55,288 bases of DNA from UBA60 sp964587885 (GTDB taxonomy: Archaea > Thermoplasmatota > Poseidoniia > Poseidoniales > Poseidoniaceae), in the NCBI GenBank assembly GCA_964587885.1, contig CAZPME010000014.1, forward strand, positions 1-55,288, written 5' to 3'. The notes below the pieces were generated by a model that saw nothing but the letters and a program-made list of their open reading frames with translations, ran no database searches and had not been told where the DNA came from. Shown here piece by piece: positions 1 to 8,708 of this stretch. How positions within the stretch are numbered: the first letter of the stretch is position 1; every line of letters begins with the position of its first letter. The translations under genes were made by a program, and so were the position numbers.

Positions 1-491
1 TCCAAACGAGTAGTTTCAGTGATAAGTAACATCGATGAAATCGCCAATAGAATCCAGGGTAGTTGGTCTCGCATTTCTTCGTAAAAACCTAGTTCATCTC
101 CAAAAAGGATTCGGGCACAGAGTACCAAAGGCAATGAGAGTATCAATCCTAGTTGCGAACCCCGAGCGGAATAAGCAACACCTTTGGCAGCATTTCCAGA
201 TAATAACATTCTATGCCCTGGCAATAAGGATAGGGCAGTATCACCATCCGGGGCGCCGATAAGCGCCGAAGGGATGTAATTTAGGAAGGTGTGAACTACG
301 CCGCAAGATACTATGATCGCGGCAACGGCGAAAAGTGGAATGCCTAACATCAACATTGCTGGAGATAATGAGAGCAAAATTAGTGCAACATTGTTAACGT
401 GGAAACCGGGGATGAGTCCGGTCAAACTGCCGAGCAAGATGCCACCGAAAAGTGCGCCATATAACCACGCTAATTCGACCATCCATTCCAT
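1..491 (-). CDS. TctA-like archaeal membrane permease, partial (C-terminus outside window)
   Basis: About 163 codons are visible from an ATG at 491; the gene runs off the left edge. A good Shine-Dalgarno (GGGGTGA) lies 5 bases upstream. The N-terminus is very hydrophobic, with a glycine-rich first helix (residues ~9-25, GGILLGSLTGLIPGFHVNN), then helices near 35-70, 105-125 and 145-160. The GLIPGFHVNN motif matches what I know of the archaeal TctA-like family (COG1784/DUF112, related to the permease subunit of tripartite tricarboxylate transporters). Substrate cannot be told, and no periplasmic binding protein or small TctB-like subunit is seen beside it. It starts 10 bases after the stop of the OB-fold gene, so the two are probably one transcript. 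Family call is from memory of motifs; the substrate is unknown. Confidence 0.72.
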   Translation of the reverse strand, partial: MEWMVELAWLYGALFGGILLGSLTGLIPGFHVNNVALILLSLSPAMLMLGIPLFAVAAIIVSCGVVHTFLNYIPSALIGAPDGDTALSLLPGHRMLLSGNAAKGVAYSARGSQLGLILSLPLVLCARILFGDELGFYEEMRDQLPWILLAISSMLLITETTRL

Positions 492-501
492 GATTTCACC
501 C

Positions 502-2250
502 CTATTTACTCGTATCGTCGTTGGGATCGGTTCCGGCAACAACTTCATCGTAATCGCCGACTCCATCATTATCGCTATCGCTGGATTCCGAATCGGTTGA
601 CAGCACTTCTGATTCGACACGGTCAGAAAGACCATCACCATCAGTATCATCTGGGCTGGCAAAATCTAAGCACAGTACCATTGAACGAGTTTCTCGGTCT
701 TCATATTCTATCAACCGGCCCATCCACGGTTGGCTAATTGAGTTATTTTGTCCGTTTGCATTTAGTTGGAATATCGAATCTGTATTGGTAGGACGAACAC
801 AAATTTTCTCGTCACTACCAGCCCATTCCAGCCAATATATGTTTTCAGTATCATTTACATCATGCCAAGATGAGGCATTCAATACTCCTTCGACATAAAC
901 CAATTTGTTGACTGAATAACCCCAAATTAATGGGCCATTATTCCACGACAATGTTTCTGGCTCTAGTTTTGGATATGAGTCATTCCAGTGATGGGCAATA
1001 AGAATCATTCGGGCATCACCTTCATCCCAAGAGACGCTGACATTGACCTTCAACATTTGACCAGCTTCTAACCATTCATCGCGGGCACTCATGAATTCGG
1101 TTTTCACCTTGAAATTGGTAGTTTGGTAGTTTTTACCATCGGCGAGATATCCACTTTCGGATGAAGAACCTGGTTCAAGACTGTATGCCATATAGGCATA
1201 GATATCATATCGTGCCTCACTATCATTAAGATAGTCGATAGGTGAAGAAGTAATGCGGTCGAATAAGTCTTGAACAGGGTTGCCAGCAATAATGCTCTCC
1301 AACCCTCCTGCATCAATGCACCAAGTGTGGCGTAGTCCTGACCACACAAGCCTTCCTGACCAAGTAGCGCTCATGTTTTGGGCTGAATAATTGGTCATCG
1401 AATTTGCCAACTCTTCATTTGGACTGATACAGGCTTGCTTGCTCTCATCAACATCGTTAATCCACCACAATCCATTTTCATCACTGTGGGGGATGCCGTC
1501 AATGCGCACAATTTTGTTTTCATTGTAAACCCATGCCGACATATCTTCCCAATCAAGGTCATTCAATTGTGGTCTAACTGTATAGTCGACAACAATTTCT
1601 GGGCCTTGAGAATACATTACGTATTGAAGTGACCTTTCGTCGTAATGGATTTCACCGACTAAATTTACCTTTGAACCAGCCTCAATCCAATATCCCGTTG
1701 CACTACTTACATAAGCGGTAATCTGATGTTTGGTATTGGCATAATTAGGATGGTCAGCCAAATACATTTTTGTCCATGTCGAATCAGGCATGAGAGTCTT
1801 AGTAAAATAACCGTCAATACTGACTATCTTACCGAGATGTTCTTGGGGTGATTGTGATAATTCAGTTAGTGAAAGTTCGGTAGTAGTAGCCGCGTCTAGA
1901 ACCTGTACCGATCCACTACCCAAAGCCTGAACCCAGATTCTACCATTGTAGGCGATGACATCACCAGTAACAGAAATATTTGATCCTATTGCTGGCAGTT
2001 CACCATATTGGTACCACCTCACTTCTGCTACATGAGTCGAATCTTGAACGATGACATCCATGCGTTGGTCACCTTGTCCATATGGGTCCTCAACCCAAGA
2101 GATTACTTTCCCTTCTATCCGTACGACTTCGTTGGTATGCTCGACTAAATCTTCGATGTCAATAACATCGGGCTCACGTTCTATCGCATACCAATTTAGT
2201 GCCGCTACTAGCAGAACAGAGAAGAAAAACATCGACCACAAATTGCTCAT
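502..2250 (-). CDS. Extracytoplasmic tandem OB-fold-like protein with C-terminal thrombospondin-3-type Ca motifs
   Basis: 582 aa from ATG 2250, chosen because AAGG lies just upstream and the hydrophobic helix (residues ~3-18) then sits at the very N-terminus; a TTG at 2271 would add seven residues. After the helix come several segments with an OB-fold-like pattern (VVRIEGKV near 40, KIVSIDGYF near 135, KIVRIDGI near 240, KLVYVEGVL near 450), each about 90-110 residues long. The last ~45 residues carry two Asp-rich Ca-binding-type motifs (DTDGDGLSDRVE and DSDNDGVGDYDE). I infer a membrane-tethered, outward-facing protein. OB domains of this sort can bind nucleic acid or sugars, but no ligand can be assigned. 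It shares a transcript with the TctA-like gene and diverges from the HD gene across only 32 bases. Confidence 0.7.
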   Translation of the reverse strand: MSNLWSMFFFSVLLVAALNWYAIEREPDVIDIEDLVEHTNEVVRIEGKVISWVEDPYGQGDQRMDVIVQDSTHVAEVRWYQYGELPAIGSNISVTGDVIAYNGRIWVQALGSGSVQVLDAATTTELSLTELSQSPQEHLGKIVSIDGYFTKTLMPDSTWTKMYLADHPNYANTKHQITAYVSSATGYWIEAGSKVNLVGEIHYDERSLQYVMYSQGPEIVVDYTVRPQLNDLDWEDMSAWVYNENKIVRIDGIPHSDENGLWWINDVDESKQACISPNEELANSMTNYSAQNMSATWSGRLVWSGLRHTWCIDAGGLESIIAGNPVQDLFDRITSSPIDYLNDSEARYDIYAYMAYSLEPGSSSESGYLADGKNYQTTNFKVKTEFMSARDEWLEAGQMLKVNVSVSWDEGDARMILIAHHWNDSYPKLEPETLSWNNGPLIWGYSVNKLVYVEGVLNASSWHDVNDTENIYWLEWAGSDEKICVRPTNTDSIFQLNANGQNNSISQPWMGRLIEYEDRETRSMVLCLDFASPDDTDGDGLSDRVESEVLSTDSESSDSDNDGVGDYDEVVAGTDPNDDTSK

Positions 2251-2282
2251 GTGACCTTCCAAACTGTTCAATGGGATAAGTC

Positions 2283-3647
2283 ATGCTCCAGCGAAACTTC
2301 GCTGAAACAATGGGATTGAAAACAGATGAGTTGACCCCCCTATGGGGACGGGAGATGCGAGAGAGGGTAATTCGCGATGAGATCCACCGCGACATTTTAG
2401 TCCCGGCAAACATCGCATTGCTAATTGATACTCGTGAATTCCAACGTCTTCGTCTAATACAGCAACTATCTACTTGTTACTATGTTTTCCCTAGTGCAAA
2501 CCATAGCCGTTTCGTCCATAGCCTAGGAGCATTCCACCTGGCCTGCGTGTTAACCAAGCAAATTCAGGAAAATCAACCCGGCAAGTTGAATGATGATGAT
2601 GCTGAATTGGTTCAAATTGCCGCCCTTTTACATGATATTGGCCACCCTCCGTTTTCGCATTTATTGGAAAATCCGACTATTTTTGCTACCTATCATACTC
2701 ACGAGCATTGGGGGCGGTTATTGCTTGAAAGCGAAGCCACTGAAATCGGCCGCGTAATTCGCTCAATATTGGGCGAGGCACGATTAGGACGATTATTTGC
2801 GATAATGTCTGGAGAGTCGGAATATGGTGGTGAAGTAATTGCACCATTTTTGAAAGAGATTGTATCGAGCCAACTCGACGTTGATAGGATGGATTATCTT
2901 AAGCGCGATGAACGCAATTCTGGGGCTCAAATCGGTGGTTTCGATGTAGAGCGAGTCTTCCGTGCATTGAGGATAGGCGAAGATGGCCATATCTATGCAA
3001 AAAGTTGGGGTCAACCTGCCATTGAAGCTTATTTGGTGACGAGATTCCATATGTATTCGCAAGTCTATTTCCACAAAGTGAATATGCTGACTCAGTGTTA
3101 CCTAACCCGATTACTTGTACGAGCGCGCACGCTTGCTGCTAATGGAGAAATTGAGTTAAGTCGAGAACTGAGAGATATGTTATGCAATAGTGAATTATCG
3201 GCAGAATCTTATGTTGCAATTACCGACGCTCATATCCAAGTTGCATTACCCGAATGGGCCAATCATTCCGACGCTCATCTTTCCGAAGATGCACAACGAA
3301 TGATGTCGCGACGAGATTTCCACAAGTCGTTGCGCATTGACGAGTTAACGGTTGAAATGGCCGAGAAAATTATGCCATTAATTAGTGAAGTTGTGAAAGG
3401 CGAAGGTTATGATGAGTCACGTGACCTAATTATGGCGACGATTTCGAAAGCCGGATACAAGCCTTATGTTGAGGGAATACGGCTTGAGGACGGCCGCGAT
3501 ATGGCTGAAGTTTCAGAACTTGTGCGCTCGCTCACCCAACCGAGTGAGCGCGTCCTGCTTTTTGTTCCGGTTAGTGTCCGTGATGAATGTGAAAATATTG
3601 CTCGCAACGCCATTAAACCGAAACAGTCGAGTCTTGGTCAATTCTGA
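2283..3647 (+). CDS. HD-superfamily (dGTPase-like) phosphohydrolase
   Basis: 454 aa. The N-terminal half has the family signature in order: IRDEIHRDILV, LIDTREFQRLR near 48-58, NHSRFVHSLG with H74 and H79, and the metal-binding HDIGHPPFSH beginning H117-D118. SQLDVDRMDYLKRD further on supplies a second conserved Asp block. This is the COG1078 type, whose members hydrolyse nucleotide phosphates, often dNTPs, using an HD metal centre; the exact substrate is not deducible here. Length is normal for the family (400-500 aa). The start is the first ATG; a later ATG at 2310 is possible, as residues 1-9 are not conserved-looking. The tRNA gene follows 47 bases downstream on the same strand. Confidence 0.88.
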   Translation: MLQRNFAETMGLKTDELTPLWGREMRERVIRDEIHRDILVPANIALLIDTREFQRLRLIQQLSTCYYVFPSANHSRFVHSLGAFHLACVLTKQIQENQPGKLNDDDAELVQIAALLHDIGHPPFSHLLENPTIFATYHTHEHWGRLLLESEATEIGRVIRSILGEARLGRLFAIMSGESEYGGEVIAPFLKEIVSSQLDVDRMDYLKRDERNSGAQIGGFDVERVFRALRIGEDGHIYAKSWGQPAIEAYLVTRFHMYSQVYFHKVNMLTQCYLTRLLVRARTLAANGEIELSRELRDMLCNSELSAESYVAITDAHIQVALPEWANHSDAHLSEDAQRMMSRRDFHKSLRIDELTVEMAEKIMPLISEVVKGEGYDESRDLIMATISKAGYKPYVEGIRLEDGRDMAEVSELVRSLTQPSERVLLFVPVSVRDECENIARNAIKPKQSSLGQF

Positions 3648-3661
3648 GGTTGGAATGAATC

Positions 3662-3671
3662 CGGTTATGAA
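3662..3671 (+). promoter_or_regulatory. Possible promoter element upstream of tRNA
   Basis: The decamer CGGTTATGAA ends 24 bases before the tRNA 5' end, about where an archaeal TATA/BRE element would sit. The same decamer occurs at 54456-54465 ahead of ribosomal protein S15. TTATGAA is a poor match to a canonical TATA box, so this is tentative. Confidence 0.3.
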
Positions 3672-3694
3672 CTATGACATAGCGCAAGGATTCA

Positions 3695-3769
3695 GGGCCC
3701 GTAGCTTAGTCTGGTTAGAGTCCTCGGCTCATAACCGAGTGGTCGCTGGTTCAAATCCGGCCGGGCCCA
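3695..3769 (+). tRNA. tRNA with CAU anticodon (Ile2 or elongator Met)
   Basis: A complete 75-base cloverleaf. Acceptor GGGCCCG (3695-3701) pairs with CGGGCCC (3762-3768), with discriminator A3769. The anticodon stem CTCGG/CCGAG encloses loop CTCATAA, giving anticodon CAU at 3729-3731. The T arm is GCTGG-TTCAAAT-CCGGC. The D stem uses two wobble pairs. CCA is not encoded and no intron is seen. It lacks the GGG/CCC triple of the initiator anticodon stem, so it is not the initiator. The GGGCCC acceptor resembles archaeal tRNA-Ile, so I lean towards tRNA-Ile2, in which TiaS converts C34 to agmatidine, but elongator Met cannot be excluded. Confidence 0.93.
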
Positions 3770-3827
3770 TCACCACATTTGCGAAACGAGTCTCAATGAC
3801 TACAAAATTGATAGTTGTGTAGTGGCC

Positions 3828-3841
3828 CTTATCCCCATAAG
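3828..3841 (+). promoter_or_regulatory. Palindromic TATA-like element before surface-protein gene
   Basis: CTTAT-CCCC-ATAAG is a perfect 5-bp inverted repeat 42 bases upstream of the ATG at 3884. Its TTAT/ATAA arms could serve as a TATA box, with initiation near 3857 and a short leader containing the AGGTGA ribosome site at 3874-3879. This is a pattern-based guess. Confidence 0.3.
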
Positions 3842-3883
3842 CGTTATCAATACCCGTTTGTAGGGAACACTGTAGGTGACGAG

Positions 3884-4792
3884 ATGAAAGCCGCACGATT
3901 TAGCCTTGCTATCCTTGCAATGTATGTTATCGGATTGATGGCAGTAGCAATTCCCGCTGCGGCCCAAGGCTCGCCAAATCCAAATATTGACCTGCAATGT
4001 ACTCCTTCTAGTATTGTCATAGATGTTGCACCTGGATCAGCTCGATTGGGTGCTACCCAATGTACGGCAACCAATCCAACCAATTATGCAGAAGACGTTC
4101 AGATTACTGTGCAGTCTGATGGTTTAGGTTATGCAGCGCCAGGTTCGCTGACAGTTCCCCCACTAGGTACGATTGACTTTGATGTTACCGTACGTGGTGC
4201 ATTACGCGCTCCAGAAGGCGACCACCAACTTTCAGTCACCGCTACGGTAACTGCCGCAAATGGTGTTGCCAATCCTACTCCGGTGCCTAAGACTGTAGCA
4301 ATTATCGTTGTAATTCAGCAATTCAGCCGTTTGCAGGTAGAAGCTGAAGAGCCGTTCTCCCAGATGCGCCCATATGTCGATCACACTTACGTATTCAAGG
4401 TCGATAATCAAGGAAATGCTTTGGATAAATTCAAGGTTGAAGTCACCGAATCCTCAATGTCTAAGTTAGATGAAGCTGGGTTCCAAGTTCAGTTGCCTCT
4501 TGTAAGCACTGAAATCATGGCTGGAGATCCACCAGAAAAGATTCGAGTTCTTGTTCGAACGCCAAAGAATCAAGGTTGGACTGACAAGTATTATTCCTTG
4601 GAATTCCAAGCCACCAGTGATTTTTCTTGTAAGGATGAAAATAAATGCAACTCTGAATCTCAACAGATTACAATTTACGTCCGAGGAGTTTACCTCCCCG
4701 GTTTTGAAGTAATACCATCTCTCTCAATGCTCGCATTGGCTGCGGCGGTTGGATTCAGACGTTTCAATGACGACGATGAGCCTGAAGAATGA
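3884..4792 (+). CDS. Secreted CARDB/NEW3-like surface protein with PGF-CTERM-like sorting tail
   Basis: 302 aa from ATG 3884, preceded by AGGTGA at a good distance; upstream in-frame codons are not needed. Residues 1-25 are a signal peptide (hydrophobic core LAILAMYVIGLMAVAIPAAA, with an AAA-Q cleavage-like end). Residues ~30-130 and ~145-265 look like two beta-sandwich domains of the CARDB/NEW3 type, with NPTNYAEDVQITV and DNQGNALDKFKVEV strands typical of those folds. The C-terminus is LPGFEVIPSLSMLALAAAVG followed by FRRF and an acidic tail. That is the tripartite PGF motif, hydrophobic helix and basic residues of archaeosortase substrates. The inferred fate is export, cleavage near PGF and lipid attachment at the surface. 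The acidic extension after the RR is longer than usual. Confidence 0.72.
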   Translation: MKAARFSLAILAMYVIGLMAVAIPAAAQGSPNPNIDLQCTPSSIVIDVAPGSARLGATQCTATNPTNYAEDVQITVQSDGLGYAAPGSLTVPPLGTIDFDVTVRGALRAPEGDHQLSVTATVTAANGVANPTPVPKTVAIIVVIQQFSRLQVEAEEPFSQMRPYVDHTYVFKVDNQGNALDKFKVEVTESSMSKLDEAGFQVQLPLVSTEIMAGDPPEKIRVLVRTPKNQGWTDKYYSLEFQATSDFSCKDENKCNSESQQITIYVRGVYLPGFEVIPSLSMLALAAAVGFRRFNDDDEPEE

Positions 4793-4939
4793 CAAACTTG
4801 GTTTGGTTCACCAGACCAATTCTTATTGTTTCATTTTGGTTAATAACCTCAAATGGGGGAAACGTTACTATCGTCATTCTTCAAGGGGTTGGGTTCATAA
4901 CTATCTGAGTATAGGATTACTTTGTAGGAGGTAGAAATA

Positions 4940-6184
4940 ATGAGTGGACTGTTGGACAAAGCAACCGACTTGGTTACTGAAAATGATGAAAATACTCTAG
5001 AAGCGCCTATTCCAGTAGAAGAAAAGTCAGGTTTACTTTCTCAGGCCGAGGGTGTTGTTGATGAATCGGACAAGAGCGCACCTTCTTCAACTGAAGGTAG
5101 TCCATTACTCGTTGGTGTGGGGGCCCTTCTCCTGCTGATTTCAATGGTTGGTTTTTACAATCTTCGAATCTTGCCTGGAATAATTGTTTTGTGCGTCTTT
5201 ATTTCCTCTTATGCTGCCTTCACCTATGGGTTGAAGACCTGGAAAGGCGGAATATCAACCGATAAATTCGTTACCATTGGAGTCGCATGGATTTTACTTG
5301 GTGCCGCCCCCTATTTGGCTGCCTTTGATTTCACCGCGATTGGTAATTTAGCAGTCAGCGAAATAGCTATTGATGAAGATAATGACCAACTTGAATTCTA
5401 CATTTATACCTCAAGTGGAGATGACATCGAAGTTTCGGTTGAATTCGATGGAGTTGAAGTTTGGAATTCATCAGTAAAAGCGGTATCTGGAAAAAAGAAG
5501 GTCGAGGTCCCATTGGCTGACTGTTATCGTGGCAATGCTTTAGATGGTGCTGGAAATACCTTGCATTCCTATACGATTATTGCAAGCGTTGGTGGTAATA
5601 GTGATGAAAGTCCAGTACCTGGTGACTTGATGACGCGTACTGCTCAGAATGCTGGGGGTGAGTTGTATACTGTCTCAGAATATGATGATGATACGGGGAC
5701 AAAGGAGCATTACGGAGTAATTTTGAGTGCAAATATTGGTTTAATCCACCCCTCAAAAACTCGCGAAACAGGTGGAGATACTAACAAATATTCCACCCAA
5801 ATCGTTCCGATAATGGGTGATTATACATTTTCCTTTAACATCACTTTTGATGGAACCACAGTCTACAGCAGTACATCTGTAGCAGTCGATGGTGAAATTG
5901 CCACATGGTCTGGTGGTTCTAGCGACATTTCAACCGGTTGGGTGACTCTTGATGGAACTGCAACACGAGCGGTTGGTGGTATTGACACCTCTTACCTTGA
6001 CCGTGATGATTTCTACCAAGGAGATGGTTGCTATACAATGGAATTTACAGTGACTAACGATTTGTGGCACTCAAGTATGGGTGAAAACAAATTAATCGAT
6101 GACAATGCGGCATATGAATTCTTTTGGGACTATAATGAGGATGAAGACCGCACGGGATCTTACAAAAATGCCGTTGAGTGTTAA
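4940..6184 (+). CDS. Membrane protein with three N-terminal helices and a large exterior domain, function unknown
   Basis: 414 aa with an excellent ribosome site (GGAGGT, 4926-4931) before ATG 4940. The first ~55 residues are acidic and contain a near-repeat (SGLLDKATDLVTEND / SGLLSQAEGVVDESD). Helices follow at about 56-73, 76-97 and 112-130. The rest (~135-414) is a beta-rich domain with DGVEVWNSS and FNITFDGTTVYSS strands, a likely disulfide pair and Asp-rich loops. Polarity suggests the N-terminus is cytosolic and the large domain is outside. I do not recognise the family. It follows the PGF-tailed gene by 147 bases on the same strand and converges on the next gene across 24 bases. Confidence 0.7.
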   Translation: MSGLLDKATDLVTENDENTLEAPIPVEEKSGLLSQAEGVVDESDKSAPSSTEGSPLLVGVGALLLLISMVGFYNLRILPGIIVLCVFISSYAAFTYGLKTWKGGISTDKFVTIGVAWILLGAAPYLAAFDFTAIGNLAVSEIAIDEDNDQLEFYIYTSSGDDIEVSVEFDGVEVWNSSVKAVSGKKKVEVPLADCYRGNALDGAGNTLHSYTIIASVGGNSDESPVPGDLMTRTAQNAGGELYTVSEYDDDTGTKEHYGVILSANIGLIHPSKTRETGGDTNKYSTQIVPIMGDYTFSFNITFDGTTVYSSTSVAVDGEIATWSGGSSDISTGWVTLDGTATRAVGGIDTSYLDRDDFYQGDGCYTMEFTVTNDLWHSSMGENKLIDDNAAYEFFWDYNEDEDRTGSYKNAVEC

Positions 6185-6208
6185 ATTATCTTCATCTCCG
6201 GTAGCCGA

Positions 6209-7957
6209 TTAGTCTTCGATTTCGGCGTAGTCCTTTTCATCTTCGTCGGCTTCTTCGTCGGCTTCTTCATCAATTGCATTCATTTGGCGTATGGCTATGA
6301 ATGCAGCAAGTAATATGCCAATTCCCATTGAAAGCATCAATACCCATACAATTGTATTACCATCACTAGCATCGAACAATTCTTGCCATTCTACCTTAGG
6401 GGAAGTCGCCAAGTCTTCGTGGTTGAGATATATGCCATTTGGACTTAGAATACTACAAGTCAATGTGCTTTCACCAGTGGATGCCTCCCTCCAAGTGAAA
6501 CTTACTTCAACAGTTTCCCCAGATGGGACATCTACTGTCGGGTAGGCAGGCGAGATTCGAGCGTCACTTGAATTGCCAGATAGAACACAATCCAATGTGA
6601 CGTTTTCAGCACTTGCGCCACTATTGGTTACAGTCGCAGTGGCGCTGACGGGTGATCCAACAGATTGTTCCGTTTTGTCGAATGTGATGCTATCAACAGA
6701 TAATTCAGGCAACGAAAAATTGAGATGGAAATATGAATGATTAGTTGAATCAAGGTCGATAATTCCGGTTGAAAAATTACCCCATGCGCCATTATATGTG
6801 GCCTGTATTTTCGCTTCCTCTTGCCAGTGCTGGCCTGTTGAGTCTTCTAGTTCAATGATACGCTCGGGTATTTCTAAGTCCCACATGCCATAATCATCTG
6901 ATTCACCACTTTTCGACAAGCCTAACCAACCTAAGTTGGTAGCAGTAATGATTGATCCACCTGCATTCGTGCGAATCTGCTGTGTCCCGACCGTGCGAAT
7001 CCAGTGGTCCACAAAACCGCCTGTCCCGCTTGAGTTTTCCCAATTGATGTAGGCCCATGGCTCTAAACGAATATCTTCGTCATCCAAATTGCGGGTAAAA
7101 CTTGACTCTGAAATAGTCACGTTTCCTACAGCATTGGCCTGAATTGGAGCGCTACGGTCGATATTGCTTTGAGATGCGTGCATGAGCCCATCAACGCTTA
7201 TTTTGACGCCAGAAAGTGTACTAGTGTCTAGATAAAAATCATCTTGAAATCCAACATTTATTTCCCAGTGGTGAGTGCAACAATAGTACAAGCCACTGGA
7301 AGTTAATTCTGCCGGATTATATTGGTTGGTATCGCCACTAGGTCCAACGACACTAATGCCCGTAATAGTAGGAATGTAGTATGGGTTATGGGTGATATTG
7401 ACGATAGTCGAATTTTCACCAGATGAATCGAAATAGACTGTATGAGAAGTGTTTTGGGCATATGAAGTAGGGTTTTGTTGAGTATCAAAACCGGGTCCGT
7501 AACTCCCAACATCGTCAGCAAAGTGGAATGTGATTGAGTTATTTCCGTATTCAAGGAGGGGGATTTCGACATTTCCATCTTGGTACTTTACTTGTAGGCT
7601 TTGTTCGGTAGTACTGGCAGTAAGGTTAGAATCTGAGATTCTTAGATTTCCATTTGAGGTACTGATACTGCTCCCGTCTATGACGGTAATGTTGCCATTA
7701 ATGAAAAGAAACCCATTATCAGATATCTCAACATTGCCATCAAGAACATGAGTTCCATTCCAATACACAACATCGGTGATTGTAACTGTGCTACCATCAC
7801 TTGGTGGTGCGGAATAATGTGCTGGATTTTCTTCTAAGGTTCCTGACTGAATCGGCATGGAGTTGATAAGAAAGGTTAGGGTTATGGCGATGACTACGAT
7901 TCTTCGCATGTTGTGCTGTCGTAACGCGCAGCCCTTCAAGCCTACGATTGCCGGCAT
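6209..7957 (-). CDS. Single-pass surface protein with beta-helix-like and CARDB domains
   Basis: 582 aa if started at ATG 7957, whose A is shared with the TGA of carS (TGATG, translational coupling). An alternative ATG at 7906 would place the signal sequence (IVVIAITLTFLINSM) nearer the N-terminus. After the signal, residues ~50-130 show short NITVIDG / NLRISDS turns like a right-handed beta-helix. The middle is beta-rich with many N-x-S/T sequons. Residues ~420-510 fit a CARDB domain (SVGSPVSATATVTNSG, VDVPSGETVEVSFTW). A C-terminal helix (~534-554) is followed by an acidic cytosolic tail rich in EADEEADED. I infer an anchored, outward-facing, glycosylated protein of unknown ligand. Confidence 0.75.
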   Translation of the reverse strand: MPAIVGLKGCALRQHNMRRIVVIAITLTFLINSMPIQSGTLEENPAHYSAPPSDGSTVTITDVVYWNGTHVLDGNVEISDNGFLFINGNITVIDGSSISTSNGNLRISDSNLTASTTEQSLQVKYQDGNVEIPLLEYGNNSITFHFADDVGSYGPGFDTQQNPTSYAQNTSHTVYFDSSGENSTIVNITHNPYYIPTITGISVVGPSGDTNQYNPAELTSSGLYYCCTHHWEINVGFQDDFYLDTSTLSGVKISVDGLMHASQSNIDRSAPIQANAVGNVTISESSFTRNLDDEDIRLEPWAYINWENSSGTGGFVDHWIRTVGTQQIRTNAGGSIITATNLGWLGLSKSGESDDYGMWDLEIPERIIELEDSTGQHWQEEAKIQATYNGAWGNFSTGIIDLDSTNHSYFHLNFSLPELSVDSITFDKTEQSVGSPVSATATVTNSGASAENVTLDCVLSGNSSDARISPAYPTVDVPSGETVEVSFTWREASTGESTLTCSILSPNGIYLNHEDLATSPKVEWQELFDASDGNTIVWVLMLSMGIGILLAAFIAIRQMNAIDEEADEEADEDEKDYAEIED

Positions 7958-8610
7958 CAATAAGGTACGTCTTTCCAGCCCAATTTGTAGCCGATGAGAT
8001 TGAAGGCACGATGAATAATTGGAGTGAGTATTAATAAGCCAATCATTGGGACAATTAATGCTGTGTCGGAATGCACTGAATTAGGCAATAGAATCAAGCC
8101 CCCTGCAAAGGTGAATAAGGCGAATGGTAAGGTGTCAAGTAGAGGTGCTTTGCTGCTGATGTCACCTTCCCGCTTAAGGCCGCGTCGACGTTTGATGAAG
8201 GAGCCAACTGAGTCTCCAATCAAACTGGTAAAACCGAGCAACGTTCCGATGATGAAAGCGGTACCGACCCATCCGCCAATAGCATACCATGCACCTTCAG
8301 GGATGCCCCATAGCAAGTCGATGAATGGAGCGGAGTCATAGCTGCGGTCACGAGTCAGCCATACTTGGACGATTGCAAGCAAGCCACTAGTAAGGGAGCC
8401 GCCGACAAGACCATTCCAGGTTTTCCCATCACCCAATAATCTGTTCCCATCTTTGTGAATTTTGCCACCATCAATTGGCCATGGTCCAAATCCAATTTTA
8501 GGTAACATCTTGCCCCATAGCATCGCCCAAGTATTGACAAGATAACCAGGTAAATATAGCCACTGAACCGAGAGAATTAGCATCACAAATCCGAGGTCTT
8601 CAAATCCCAT
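7957..8610 (-). CDS. carS: CDP-archaeol synthase (CTP:2,3-di-O-geranylgeranylglycerol-1-phosphate cytidylyltransferase)
   Basis: 217 aa from ATG 8610 with GGGGAGG just upstream. This is the DUF46/CarS family of integral membrane enzymes that activate unsaturated archaetidic acid with CTP, giving the CDP-archaeol used for all polar head groups of archaeal lipids. Visible signatures are WPIDGGKIHKDGNRLLGDGK at ~44-63, the GDSVGSFIKRRRGLKRE block at ~132-148 and a following LLDTLPF. Five hydrophobic segments are present (~5-25, 70-88, 110-130, 155-175, 180-200). Length is slightly above the usual ~170-180 aa. It is the first gene of a two-gene unit, with the CARDB surface gene starting inside its stop codon. 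Confidence 0.93.
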   Translation of the reverse strand: MGFEDLGFVMLILSVQWLYLPGYLVNTWAMLWGKMLPKIGFGPWPIDGGKIHKDGNRLLGDGKTWNGLVGGSLTSGLLAIVQVWLTRDRSYDSAPFIDLLWGIPEGAWYAIGGWVGTAFIIGTLLGFTSLIGDSVGSFIKRRRGLKREGDISSKAPLLDTLPFALFTFAGGLILLPNSVHSDTALIVPMIGLLILTPIIHRAFNLIGYKLGWKDVPY

Positions 8611-8688
8611 TATCCTCCCCTTTGTTTGACGGCTATTGAATCAACCGCCGGAAACAGTGAAAGTCCATACTGGAAACCCTCATTTGCT

Positions 8689-8701
8689 GTTCCTTCGGAA
8701 C
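8689..8701 (+). repeat. Short inverted repeat just before purD start
   Basis: GTTCC-TTC-GGAAC, a perfect 5-bp stem with a 3-base loop ending 7 bases before the purD ATG. It would place a small hairpin where the ribosome site should be, and no clear Shine-Dalgarno is otherwise seen. At this length chance is a real possibility. Confidence 0.4.
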
Positions 8702-8708
8702 GTGTATC

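Noticed and set aside
3695..3769. Initiator tRNA-Met
   Set aside because: The anticodon stem ends CGG/CCG, not the GGG/CCC of initiators, and the acceptor GGGCCCG is not the AGCGGG type of archaeal initiators.
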